64,000 bases of DNA from the NCBI RefSeq assembly GCF_001742165.1, contig NZ_CP016443.1, positions 1,984,001-2,048,000 on the forward strand. The letters are read 5' to 3'. Each line of letters opens with the position of its first letter. Positions within the stretch are counted from its first letter, which is position 1. The position numbers were made by a program, and so were the translations under genes. Source of the DNA: Burkholderia stabilis (GTDB lineage Bacteria > Pseudomonadota > Gammaproteobacteria > Burkholderiales > Burkholderiaceae). The notes beneath the pieces were generated by a model. That model saw only the letters and a program-made list of their open reading frames with translations. It was not told where the DNA came from and did not search any database. This document shows positions 16,270 to 24,750 of the stretch, piece after piece.

Positions 16270-16598
16270 TCGCCGCCGTTGTTCCGCAATGCGCAGAAGA
16301 TCATTGCGCCGCGCGGATCAATCGCATCGCACGGCGCGGGCGGGCGTTCCGCGCCGATGTGTCGCGCCTCCCGCTCGGCCCCGCGCGGCAACGCGCGCGG
16401 CGATACCCCTGTCGCGCGTACGGATTGTGATTGTTTCTCCCTGACGACAATTCAATTCGCATCAGCCGCATTTATCGCGACGGATCGAACTCCTAGAGTA
16501 AACCCCAATGCGCACTCATCGCGCACCGAACAAGTCCCGCTGGACGGGACCGGGGCAAACGCCGCAGCGCACGCTCCGATTGACACTGGAGTTCCATC
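16270..16598. other. Intergenic region between response regulator and DUF4148 gene
   Basis: 329 bp in which I see no gene or convincing terminator hairpin. The part from about 16425 to 16500 is AT-rich and probably carries the promoter of the DUF4148 gene. Confidence 0.5.
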
Positions 16599-16892
16599 AT
16601 GAATCGCCGCTCGCTTCTCTCCGCCCTCGCCATCACGCTCGCCGTCTCCGCTCCGGCCTTCGCCGATTCGGGCACGCCGCACGCCGGCGACTACGGCAAC
16701 ACGTCGTGGTACTCGCAGCACTACGGCCCGCGTACGCGCGCCGAAGTCAACGCCGAAGTCGAGCAGGCGCGCAAGGACGGCACGCTCGCCTACCTGCGCA
16801 AGGCGAATTCGTATCCGCAAGGGCTCGAGCTGGCACAGGGCCCCTATCGCCCGATGCAGGAAAACAACCAGCTTGCCGGCGGGGGCCGGTAA
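16599..16892 (+). CDS. DUF4148 domain secreted protein
   Basis: 97-aa exported protein. Residues 1-22 form a Sec signal peptide ending in APAFA-DS. The mature part carries the short TRAEVNAEVEQARKDGTL motif (about residues 46-63) that defines DUF4148, a family of tiny periplasmic proteins expanded in Burkholderiales. No enzymatic residue is recognisable; such genes are often stress- or quorum-responsive, but their function is unknown. It is a single-gene unit followed by a hairpin. Confidence 0.88.
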   Translation: MNRRSLLSALAITLAVSAPAFADSGTPHAGDYGNTSWYSQHYGPRTRAEVNAEVEQARKDGTLAYLRKANSYPQGLELAQGPYRPMQENNQLAGGGR

Positions 16893-16899
16893 ACGCGCA

Positions 16900-16932
16900 A
16901 CGCCGCGCAGCGGGTGGCCCCGTGCGCGGCGT
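16900..16932 (+). terminator. Hairpin after the DUF4148 gene
   Basis: 10-bp perfect stem (ACGCCGCGCA) around a 13-nt loop that can itself pair GGG with CCC, 7 bp after the stop codon. No T run follows. Confidence 0.5.
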
Positions 16933-16986
16933 CGCGAAACATCCAATCGACGACTCGCTGAGTCAATTAGTTAGTTGCAGGAGCAG

Positions 16987-17079
16987 ATGATGAACGACCC
17001 ACTTCCTTCGCCGCTCGATCACTGGGACGACACCACGCCGGTCTGGACGCCGTTCCGTTCCGCGCCGCAATCGCATTGA
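16987..17079 (+). CDS. Possible 30-aa peptide
   Basis: A short open frame, ATG ATG AAC ... CAT TGA, would encode a 30-residue Pro/Trp/Asp-rich peptide (begins MMNDPLPSPLDHW). A purine-rich CAGGAG lies 1-7 nt before the first ATG, so the second ATG at 16990 is better spaced. It lies just after the DUF4148 hairpin and before a convergent gene. It has no recognised family, and its reality depends on conservation in other genomes. Confidence 0.35.
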   Translation: MMNDPLPSPLDHWDDTTPVWTPFRSAPQSH

Positions 17080-17106
17080 CCGCCGACTGAACCATCAGTC
17101 CGGCCA

Positions 17107-18186
17107 TCAGCGGCGCGGCACCCCGTCGCGCCATTCACCCCAGTGCGTCACGATGTCCTGCACGAGCGGATTACCCGCGCGATACAGGTTCTCGGTCGCC
17201 GGGGCGAAGCCGCCCTGGTCCGCGTAGTTCAGCAGGTTGTCCGCGCTCGTCTGCCCCGCATACGGCCGGTCGAAATCGGACCCGGTACGCAGCACCGCGA
17301 CGCGCGACAGGTCGACCCGCTTCACGCTCGCCGCGCGCTTGAGCGCCTCGTACGTCGCGTTGTCCTCCTGCGCGGTCATGCAGTACGTGCCCTTGCCGTC
17401 CGTCAGGATCTTCGTCCACTGGCGCGCGCGCTCGCCGATCAGCGTGCCCGAGAACCACGTGTTGCCCGATGACGTGTCGCACTGAATCACCGTCGGCGGC
17501 CGGTTCGCCGGCGCATACGTGAACTTCGCGCGCGCGGCCTGCGCCTGCGCGCTGTCCGCGAGCACGACGTTGCGCGACAGCGCATATGCGGCGTCGGTCA
17601 GTTGCGGGTTGAGCTGGAACACCTCGGTGCGATAGTCGAGCGGCGGCTTGTCGTTCGGGCTCTTCGTGTTGATGCCGAGATAGCCGGTATTCCAGCCGGC
17701 CGGAATCTCGCGTGCGTCGAGCTCCCACTGCAAGCTGAAATCGACGAGGTACTTCGACCATGCGGCGGAACCGACCGTGCCTTGCGCGGGGTCGACGCCC
17801 GCAATGCCGGAGATCAGGAAATACGTGCGGCGCAGGTCGAAACGCTGCGAGAACGTGAGCGCCATGATCGTCGCCGACGCGTTTGCGTAACCCATGCCCG
17901 TCGTCACGACGCACACGTCCTGCTTGTTGCAGTGAACGGCCGGATAGTCGGGCGACAGGCCGGGCACGGTGATGTCGCGCCACGGGCCGATCCGGTCGAG
18001 CCATGCCTGGCCCTCCGGACCGAACATCGTGATGATCATGACCTTGACCGGGCGGCCCTGTGCACCGGTCTCGGCGAATGCATTGTTGCCCGCGTTGTTG
18101 CCCTGGTTGTCCTGCGCGATCGACGGCGCGGTCGCACAGGCTGCGAGCGAAAATGCAGCAGCGGAAAGAATGGAGCGAGTCAGCAT
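17107..18186 (-). CDS. Purine nucleoside permease (NUP family)
   Basis: 359-aa protein resembling the Candida NUP-type purine nucleoside permease family. The N terminus is an export signal with a lipobox-like SLAAC at residue 17, so the product may be a lipoprotein. The segments VTTGMGYANASATIMAL, LISGIAGVDP and CDTSSGNTWFSG resemble the nucleoside-phosphorylase-like core of this family. This suggests nucleoside binding or phosphorolysis in the periplasm rather than a classical multi-helix permease; no transmembrane bundle is visible. AAGGAA precedes the ATG. It is monocistronic. The family name is solid; the biochemical role in bacteria is not. Confidence 0.85.
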   Translation of the reverse strand: MLTRSILSAAAFSLAACATAPSIAQDNQGNNAGNNAFAETGAQGRPVKVMIITMFGPEGQAWLDRIGPWRDITVPGLSPDYPAVHCNKQDVCVVTTGMGYANASATIMALTFSQRFDLRRTYFLISGIAGVDPAQGTVGSAAWSKYLVDFSLQWELDAREIPAGWNTGYLGINTKSPNDKPPLDYRTEVFQLNPQLTDAAYALSRNVVLADSAQAQAARAKFTYAPANRPPTVIQCDTSSGNTWFSGTLIGERARQWTKILTDGKGTYCMTAQEDNATYEALKRAASVKRVDLSRVAVLRTGSDFDRPYAGQTSADNLLNYADQGGFAPATENLYRAGNPLVQDIVTHWGEWRDGVPRR

Positions 18187-18472
18187 CGGCGTTCCTTGTT
18201 TCGGTGATGTTGGGTGAGAACGGCTCTCGGAGACTGCGCGAGGAGTATAGAACGCGCCTGCATGATGCGGAACCCGGCTACGAAACGGCGTGCGGTGTTT
18301 CGCGCGGCGGTGCGCGTGTTGCGTACGTTGCGCAAGGCGCGCCGGTTCGCGCGGTCGCGCACAATCGCACTAGGCTGCAAATATCAGGAATGCTATTCGG
18401 TTGCCCGGAACGAACACCTGCCGGCAAGACCCTATCCGTCACATCCGTCGACGTCGGTCGGCTCCCGAACCG

Positions 18473-19063
18473 CTACGCGCGCACGAGCCCCGCAACACCG
18501 TAACCCAGCACGACCAGCGCAGCGACCACATGGCTCGCCGCGAGCCATCCCGGCGACTTCACGATGCGCCCGATCAGGCTGCCGCCGAATGCGAACACGA
18601 GCTGCCCCGCGAGGCTGCCGGCAAAGACGCACGCGGCACCGACGAGCCAGTGCCGCTGCGCGCCGGCGGCCGCCGTCGCATAGCCGTAGAACAACAGGAT
18701 GGTCAGCGGGTTCGCGAGCGTGACGACGAACATCGACGTGAACGGCCGATTGCCCGGCAGTGGCGCATCGCCATCGAGCGTGCGGCGCCGGTCCTTCAGC
18801 GCCTGCCACAGCATGCGTGCGCCCATCGCGAGCAACACGAGTGCGCCGACGAAGCGAAACATCGACAGGTGCGACGCGAGCGTGCCCGCGAGCATCGCGC
18901 CAATGGTGAACGCAACGACCGCGTAACAGCCGTCGGCAGCGGCCACGCCCACCGCCGCGCGCACGCCGGTGGCAGTCCCGGCACGCATGCCGTAATTCGC
19001 GATCATCAGCGCGACGGGCCCGACCGACAGCGCGATCATCAGCCCGAACAGGAAGTCGTTCAT
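18473..19063 (-). CDS. LysE family translocator (amino-acid exporter)
   Basis: 196-aa inner-membrane protein with about six hydrophobic helices. The N terminus FLFGLMIALSVGPVALMIANYG matches the conserved first helix of the LysE/RhtB family, which exports basic amino acids, homoserine lactones or threonine. Start ATG 19063 gives the family's usual length (about 200 aa). It follows selD on the same strand with a 71-bp gap, so the two may be co-transcribed, though no functional link is evident. The substrate cannot be predicted. Confidence 0.86.
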   Translation of the reverse strand: MNDFLFGLMIALSVGPVALMIANYGMRAGTATGVRAAVGVAAADGCYAVVAFTIGAMLAGTLASHLSMFRFVGALVLLAMGARMLWQALKDRRRTLDGDAPLPGNRPFTSMFVVTLANPLTILLFYGYATAAAGAQRHWLVGAACVFAGSLAGQLVFAFGGSLIGRIVKSPGWLAASHVVAALVVLGYGVAGLVRA

Positions 19064-19134
19064 CGGTCGTCGATGCCTTCGATGGAAGGCATCGATTCTA
19101 GCGACCGCAAACGACGCGGCGTGAAAATTCCGCG

Positions 19135-20198
19135 TCAGGCGACGTCGACGCGTGCGGGCCCGTCCACCATCTCGCCGATCACGGCCGCGCGGTCGAAGCC
19201 GTCGGCGCGGAAGCACGCGAGGACTTCGTCGACGGCTTCAGGCGCGCACGCGACGAGCAGGCCGCCGGACGTCTGCGGATCGGTGAGCAGCGCCTGCGCG
19301 ACGGGCGGCAGGCCGTCGGCGAGCCGCACGTCCGTGCCGTACGCGGCCCAGTTGCGGCCCGACGCGCCGGTGAACACGCCGTCGGCGACGAACGCCTCGA
19401 CACCCACGAGCCACGGCAGCGACGCGTAATGCACGCGCGCGGTGAGGTGCGCGCCGCGCGCCAGCTCGAGCGTATGACCGAGCAGCCCGAAGCCGGTGAC
19501 GTCGGTCAGCGCATGCACGCCCGGCAGCGCGGCGAGTTCGGTGCCCGGCCGGTTCAGCTTGGTGGTCGTCGCGACCATCTGCGCATAGCCTTCGGCGTCG
19601 AGCTGATTCTTCTTCAGCGCGGCCGACAACACGCCGACGCCGAGCGGCTTGCCGAGCACGAGCACGTCGCCCGCGCGCGCGGCCGCGTTGCGCTTCACGC
19701 GCGACGGATGCACGACGCCGATCGCCGCGAGCCCGTAGATCGGCTCGACCGAGTCGATCGAATGGCCGCCCGCGACCGGGATGCCGGCATCTGCACACAC
19801 CGATTCGCCGCCGCGCAGCACGGCCGCGATCGTCTCGTGCGGCAGCACGTTGATCGGCATGCCGACCAGCGCGAGCGCAAGGATCGGCTTGCCGCCCATC
19901 GCGTAGACGTCGGACAGCGCGTTGGTCGCCGCGATGCGGCCGAAGTCGAACGGATCGTCGACGATCGGCATGAAGAAATCGGTGGTCGCGACGATCGCCT
20001 GCTCGTCGTTCAGCCGGTAGACGGCCGCGTCGTCGGACGTCTCGGTGCCGACCAGCAGGTCCGGGAACAGCGCGGGCGGCGTTGCACGCTTCAGCAGCTC
20101 GGACAGCACGCCCGGCGCGATCTTGCAGCCGCAGCCGCCCCGTGCGACAGGCTCGTGAGGCGAGGAACGGCAGGCTGGGCTTGGGTGGCTTCGGTCAT
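19135..20198 (-). CDS. selD: Selenide, water dikinase SelD, with an apparent N-terminal frameshift
   Basis: SelD makes selenophosphate from selenide and ATP for selenocysteine or 2-selenouridine synthesis. The main frame carries the catalytic loop GGCGCK (Cys17/Lys20 of E. coli SelD), TTDFFMPIVDDP and the AIRS-type ATP-binding core through DPQTSGGLLVA. The natural start, ATG 20198 (MTEATQAQPAVPRL), is in another frame: it reads to ...LTSLSHG and then needs one more G in the run at 20138-20141 (plus-strand CCCC) to join HG-GCGCK. As given, this frame is broken; only an unnatural upstream start (about 20230, MACCYSP) enters the main frame directly. Sequencing error or a real single-base deletion are both possible. 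Confidence 0.88.
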
Positions 20199-20319
20199 CG
20201 TCGGCATCCGGTGAATAACAACACGCCATTATCGACAATTCCGTGCGAGCGCGCCCGTTACCCACATAATTGACGCCGCCCGCTCCCGCCATCACCGGCC
20301 CTCGTCCGCGCCTTCATTC

Positions 20320-21156
20320 ATGGATCACCTCTTCATCGCCCTCGTGCTGTGCTCCGCGCTGCTGCATGCCATCTGGAACGCGTTCCTGCACGTGAGCGAA
20401 GACAGGCTGGTCCAGCTCGGCACGATGTCGCTGCCGTATCTCGCGTTCGGCATCGCCGGCGCCGCGCTGCTGCCCGCGCCGGCGCCCGCCGCGTGGCCGT
20501 ACATCGCCGCGTCGGCCGCGCTCGAGATCGCATATTGCTTCACGCTCGTGCGCGCGTATCGCAGCGGCGAGTTCGGGCAGATCTATCCGATCGCGCGCGG
20601 GATGTCGCCGCTGCTCGTATCGGTGCTCGCGTTCGCCATGCTGCACGAGCAGCCGACGCCGTTCGGCTTCGCGGGCATCGCGCTCGTGTCGTTCGGCATC
20701 ATGTCGCTCGCGCTGCGGCGCGGGTTCAGGTTCTCCGGCGAAGGCGTGCCGTATGCGCTGCTCACGGGCGTGTTCATCGCCGCGTATTCGATCTGCGACG
20801 GGATCGGCTCGCGCGTGTCCGGCAGCGCGCTCGGCTACATCGCGTGGGTGTACCTGCTGTGGAGCGTGCCGCAGCTCGTGCTCGTCTGCATGCTGCGCGG
20901 CGGCCCGCGCGCGGTGCTCGGCTCGCGCACGGCGCTCGAGCAGGGCGCGATCGCCGGCACGATCTCGCTTGCCGCGTATGGCATCGTGATCCTCGCGTAC
21001 CGGCACCTGCCGGTCGCGACCGTATCGGCGCTGCGCGAAACGAGTTCGATCTTCGCGGTCGCGATCGGCTGGTTCGTGATGCGCGAACGGCCCGGCGCGC
21101 AGCGGCTCGCCGCATGCGCGCTGGTGGTCGCGGGCGCGGCGCTGATCCGGCTGTAA
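20320..21156 (+). CDS. EamA/DMT family transporter
   Basis: 278-aa inner-membrane protein with ten predicted hydrophobic helices in two EamA repeats (residues about 3-135 and 145-278), the drug/metabolite transporter fold. The conserved glutamate-containing stretch RETSSIFAVAIGWFVMRE near the end is typical of the second repeat. Substrate unknown; relatives export amino acids or metabolites. It diverges from selD and converges with the porin gene. Confidence 0.85.
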   Translation: MDHLFIALVLCSALLHAIWNAFLHVSEDRLVQLGTMSLPYLAFGIAGAALLPAPAPAAWPYIAASAALEIAYCFTLVRAYRSGEFGQIYPIARGMSPLLVSVLAFAMLHEQPTPFGFAGIALVSFGIMSLALRRGFRFSGEGVPYALLTGVFIAAYSICDGIGSRVSGSALGYIAWVYLLWSVPQLVLVCMLRGGPRAVLGSRTALEQGAIAGTISLAAYGIVILAYRHLPVATVSALRETSSIFAVAIGWFVMRERPGAQRLAACALVVAGAALIRL

Positions 21157-21182
21157 GCCGCGCGCGCCCACGGCGGGCTGCG

Positions 21183-22286
21183 TCAGAACTTGTGGCGGAT
21201 GCCCGTCACGGCAACGATCTGCGTGCGCGTGCTCGACGGATTCGAGATCCCTTCGATCGCGGCCACCGTGTTCGACGATGCGCGCTGGTAGAACGCATTC
21301 ACGTAGATATCGGTGCGCTTCGACAGGAAATACTGCGCGCCGACGCTCGTCTGCAGATAGTGCGAACTCGGCTTCGGCCCTTGCGACGCCAACACCTGCG
21401 TGTAGGTTTCGCCGAGCGCGAACTGCAGCGCGGGCGTCATCAGGTAGCGCACGCTGCCTTCGTAGTTGTTGAAGCGCATCGCGCCGCCCGTCTGCAGGTT
21501 GAACAGCGAGCTCGTGTACAGCAGCCCGAACGTCGCGGCGCCCCACGCGTACGCGCCGCCCGCGCCCCAGATCTGCTGGCGCGTCACGCCCTTGATGAAC
21601 GTGTAGTAGTTGTCGGACGCAGCCGCGCCGGTCGTGTCGAGCGCCGGATGATCGACGCGCACGTAGGCCGCGCCGAGTTGCAACGGCCCGTTCTCGTAGC
21701 TCGCGCCGACGCTCCACACGCGGTTTTCCGCGAACGACGTCGAATTCGAGAAGCCGTACAGGCCGACCGCGCGCAGCCCGTACCACGTGGGCGTCTGGTA
21801 CTGCACCGAGTTGTTGGTGCGGAACGTGTTGTTCAGGTCGTCGGTGTCGAACGGATGCAGCGCGTACTGCGTGAGCGCCGTGGTCGCGCCGATCTGCAGC
21901 GGCTCCAGCACTTCCTGCGCCGCGTTGTACTGGCGGCCCATCGTCAGCGTGCCCCAGCGGTCGTTCTCCAGCCCCACGTAGGCGCGGCGCCCGAACAGCC
22001 GGCCGCCCTGGCTCGCCGCGCCGGTCTCGATGTTGAAGCCGTTCTCGAGCCGGAACACCGCACGCGTGCCGCCGCCGAGTTCCTCCTTGCCGAGCAGCCC
22101 CCAGCGCGTGCCCTGCTCGTTGCCGCCGGTCGCCTGCCACGCGGCGTGCCCGTTCTGGTTGTTCGTGTACGTGATCCCCGAATCGACGACCCCGTACAGC
22201 GTCACGCTCGACTGCGCATGCGCCTGCGCGGCCACCATCCCGATCGCGACGCCTGCCAGCGTCAACGCCTTGTCCGTCCGTTTCAT
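21183..22286 (-). CDS. Gram-negative porin (OmpC/Burkholderia type)
   Basis: 367-aa outer-membrane general porin. The signal peptide ends AQAHA-QSSVTLYG, followed by the family's first strand VTLYGVVDSGI and the GRRAYVGLENDRWGTLTMGRQY segment. The protein ends in a C-terminal Phe (GIRHKF), the signature for beta-barrel assembly. AGGGG precedes ATG 22286. A palindrome (22342-22360) lies 56 bp upstream, and a similar one sits in front of the FGase operon beyond the IS element, suggesting that this porin imports a substrate used by that operon. Confidence 0.93.
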   Translation of the reverse strand: MKRTDKALTLAGVAIGMVAAQAHAQSSVTLYGVVDSGITYTNNQNGHAAWQATGGNEQGTRWGLLGKEELGGGTRAVFRLENGFNIETGAASQGGRLFGRRAYVGLENDRWGTLTMGRQYNAAQEVLEPLQIGATTALTQYALHPFDTDDLNNTFRTNNSVQYQTPTWYGLRAVGLYGFSNSTSFAENRVWSVGASYENGPLQLGAAYVRVDHPALDTTGAAASDNYYTFIKGVTRQQIWGAGGAYAWGAATFGLLYTSSLFNLQTGGAMRFNNYEGSVRYLMTPALQFALGETYTQVLASQGPKPSSHYLQTSVGAQYFLSKRTDIYVNAFYQRASSNTVAAIEGISNPSSTRTQIVAVTGIRHKF

Positions 22287-22341
22287 CTCCGACCCCTTTT
22301 GTCGATTTGAATGAGGGGAGCGATTCGCTTCGCTCCGAACG

Positions 22342-22360
22342 TGTTTTATTGAATAAAACA
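22342..22360. promoter_or_regulatory. 19-bp palindrome upstream of the porin gene
   Basis: TGTTTTATT-G-AATAAAACA, perfect 9-bp arms around one base, 56 bp before the porin start codon. It matches the 22574-22590 palindrome in form (GTTTTA ... TAAAAC). A likely operator, best explained by the IclR gene of the neighbouring operon. Confidence 0.6.
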
Positions 22361-22573
22361 TCGTCTTATTAATTCTCGATTTCAGGGATTTAATGCGTCA
22401 AGCCACATCAAAAATCACACGAACGAGTCAAAACACCCTTGTTTTCACGACGTTTCGAAGAATGAAACAAGCCCAATAAATACGGGCGTGACAGGCCAAT
22501 CGTGGCGCGCAATCCCGGCACCGAAAAAACACCTTGACCGCGATTTGGCGCCGTTGTGAAATATTGATACGCT

Positions 22574-22590
22574 GTTTTAATGATTAAAAC
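22574..22590. promoter_or_regulatory. 17-bp palindrome, ancestral FGase operon operator
   Basis: GTTTTAAT-G-ATTAAAAC, perfect 8-bp arms, ends 28 bp before the IS5-family element. Without the IS it would lie about 46 bp before the FGase ATG, a natural operator position. The insertion now puts more than 1.2 kb between them. Confidence 0.6.
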
Positions 22591-22618
22591 CAACGAACGA
22601 GACGCTTCAAGAAACTAG

Positions 22619-23828
22619 GGAAACGCTGATCAATGGACCAACTTCCGAAGTTGCAGGCGAGATGGCTTCAAATTTTCTGGATGACGAAGCGAATCGGCGC
22701 TCAATTCAGTGAATTTGGCGCGTAAGCGAGCCTCCCCTGCTCGCATTTTTCATACGCATGACGGACTGCTCCCATGGACCGATCGCAACAGATTTCGCGC
22801 AATCACCAGATTCGCCAGAGCGAACAGGCTGAACAGTTGCGCGGTGTTCTTGGCCAAGCCCTTGTATCGGGTCTTGCGATGCTGAAACAGATTCTTGACG
22901 ATATGAAACGGATGCTCAACCCGCGAACGGATCTGCGCCTTGGTTCGCTCGAGCGCGATCACCAGGTCCTTCAGCGCTCCTTCTTGCATCGCCTTGATCT
23001 TTCCCCGCCTGGCAGCGACGTGCCACTTCACGGCCTTGCCCGCCATTTCCTCGCGCTTGTCGACGCCAATGTAGCCCGCGTCGGCGAACACCTGCTCTTC
23101 ATGCCCGTGCAGCAGGGCATGAGCTTGCGATACATCCGACACGTTGGCCGCCGTGCCAACCACACTGTGAATCAGGCCCGAGTCGGCGTCGACGCCAATG
23201 TGGGCTTTCATGCCAAAGTGCCATTCGTTGCCCTTCTTCGTTTGATGCATTTCCGGGTCACGGCTCTTCCCGGCATTCTTGGTCGACGGCGGCGCTTCAA
23301 TGATCGTCGCGTCAACCAGCGTGCCTTCCTTCATCATCAGCCCACGCTCGCACAGCGAGATGCCAATCTCGTCGAACAACTTCCGCGTCAGTTCGTGTTC
23401 GATCAGCAGGCGCCGGAACTTCAACAGCGTGGTTGCATCAGGCACGTTCTCGATCGCCAGATCGATGCCGGCGAAGGCTCGCAGCGTGATGCTGTCATAC
23501 AGCGCGTCTTCCAGTCCTTCGTCCGACAGTCCGTACCACTGTTGCACGAAGTAGATTCGCAGCATCCGCTCAAGGCCAATCGGCGGGCGACCTCGCGTGC
23601 CCTTCGGATAGTGCGGTTCGATGGCCGACAGCAAGCGCTGCCACGGAACGACCTTCTCCATCTCTTCCAGGAAGCGTTGGCGCCTCGTCACTCGCTTCTT
23701 GCCTGCAATTTCCGCTTCCGCGAAGCCGATCTGCCTCTTCATCGTCGTGGGTCCGTTCCGTGAGCTGTCTTCTAAACGTCCTCGGCTACGTCTGCGATGA
23801 CCGCCGAGCCGAATAAATCAGCGTTTCC
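22619..23828 (-). mobile_element. Complete IS5-family insertion sequence, 1210 bp
   Basis: The element has 12-bp perfect terminal inverted repeats GGAAACGCTGAT (left 22619-22630; right end the reverse complement, ending at 23828) and is flanked by the direct repeat CTAG (22615-22618 and 23829-23832), matching the YTAR target duplication of IS5-type elements. It holds one intact transposase gene. It is inserted in the divergent porin/FGase intergenic region, only 22 bp before the FGase start codon. Intact ends and frame suggest a recent insertion. Confidence 0.93.
22750..23742 (-). CDS. IS5 family DDE transposase
   Basis: 330-aa transposase that cuts and joins the ends of the surrounding IS. 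The N-terminal DUF772-type region (RGRPPIGLERMLRIYFVQQWYGLSD) precedes the DDE catalytic core: Asp144 (TLVDATIIEAP), Asp221 (FADAGYIG) and Glu276 (RSRVEHPFHI). All three acids are intact and there is no internal stop, so it should be active. It reads away from the FGase operon. Confidence 0.95.
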   Translation of the reverse strand: MKRQIGFAEAEIAGKKRVTRRQRFLEEMEKVVPWQRLLSAIEPHYPKGTRGRPPIGLERMLRIYFVQQWYGLSDEGLEDALYDSITLRAFAGIDLAIENVPDATTLLKFRRLLIEHELTRKLFDEIGISLCERGLMMKEGTLVDATIIEAPPSTKNAGKSRDPEMHQTKKGNEWHFGMKAHIGVDADSGLIHSVVGTAANVSDVSQAHALLHGHEEQVFADAGYIGVDKREEMAGKAVKWHVAARRGKIKAMQEGALKDLVIALERTKAQIRSRVEHPFHIVKNLFQHRKTRYKGLAKNTAQLFSLFALANLVIARNLLRSVHGSSPSCV

Positions 23829-23850
23829 CTAGGTAAAGAACCTGATCCCC

Positions 23851-24750
23851 ATGCCGACGTTTAATTGCAACAACACGGCCGCCGGCGATTCGCCCGCGTA
23901 TTTCGTCGCACGGCCGACGGCGCCCGCGCTGCCGATCGTCGTCGATTCGCCGCACAGCGGCATCGCGTATCCGCCCGACTTCTCCCCCGTCGCGCCGGAC
24001 GACGCGATCCGCACGACGTGGGACGCGTACATCGACGCGCTCTGGGCCGGCGCCCCCGCGCGCGGCGGCACGCTGCTCGGCGCGACGTTTCCGCGCGCGT
24101 ACATCGATCCGAACCGCGCGGAAACCGATATCGACGCGGCGCTGCTCGCCGAGCCCTGGCCCGAGCCGCTTTCGCCGCAGCCGTACACGCAGCGCGGGAT
24201 GGGGCTGATCCGGCGCGATGCGCTGCCGGGCGTGCCGCTGTACGACCGCAAGCTGTCGCTCGCCGAAGTGCGCCGCCGGATCGATGCGTACTACCTGCCG
24301 TACCGCCGCGCGCTCGCCGGCATCGCCGAGCCGCTGCATGCCGCGCACGGCGCGCTGTGGCACATCGACTGCCATTCGATGAAGTCGCGCGGCAACGCGA
24401 TGAACGTCGACGCGGGCGCGTTGCGGCCCGACGTCGTCGTCAGCGACCGGCGCGGCACCACCGCCGACCCGGCCTTCACCGCATGGACCGCGCAATGGTT
24501 CGCGAACGCGGGCTACCGCGTGCAGGTGAACGATCCGTACCAGGGCGGCGACCTGCTGACCGCGCTCGCCGATCCCGCGCGGCAGCGCCACAGCATCCAG
24601 ATCGAATTCAACCGCGCGCTGTACATGGACGAAGCCGCATTCGCGAAACACGCGGGCTTCGTCGCGCTGAAGCGCTCGGTCGACGCGTACCTCGACGCGC
24701 TCGCCGACTACGTGCGCAACCACCTCGCATCATCGGGAGGCGCCGCATGA
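23851..24750 (+). CDS. N-formylglutamate amidohydrolase family protein
   Basis: 299-aa hydrolase of the FGase family (HutG type), releasing formate from N-formyl-L-glutamate or a related N-acyl amino acid. The metal-binding N-terminal motif is VVDSPHSGIAYPPDF (about residues 28-42), with HIDCHSMKSRG (about 171-181) contributing further ligands. There is no histidine utilisation gene nearby, so the substrate may not be the Hut intermediate. It opens a three-gene operon with the iclR-type and yfcC-type genes, overlapping the next gene by 4 bp. The IS element ends 22 bp upstream, so the native promoter is displaced and the ribosome site (AGGTAAAG) is weak. Confidence 0.82.
   Translation: MPTFNCNNTAAGDSPAYFVARPTAPALPIVVDSPHSGIAYPPDFSPVAPDDAIRTTWDAYIDALWAGAPARGGTLLGATFPRAYIDPNRAETDIDAALLAEPWPEPLSPQPYTQRGMGLIRRDALPGVPLYDRKLSLAEVRRRIDAYYLPYRRALAGIAEPLHAAHGALWHIDCHSMKSRGNAMNVDAGALRPDVVVSDRRGTTADPAFTAWTAQWFANAGYRVQVNDPYQGGDLLTALADPARQRHSIQIEFNRALYMDEAAFAKHAGFVALKRSVDAYLDALADYVRNHLASSGGAA

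Noticed and set aside
22408..22593. 61-codon minus-strand frame between the porin and the IS
   Set aside because: No ribosome site, no motif, and it overlaps the palindromic regulatory region.
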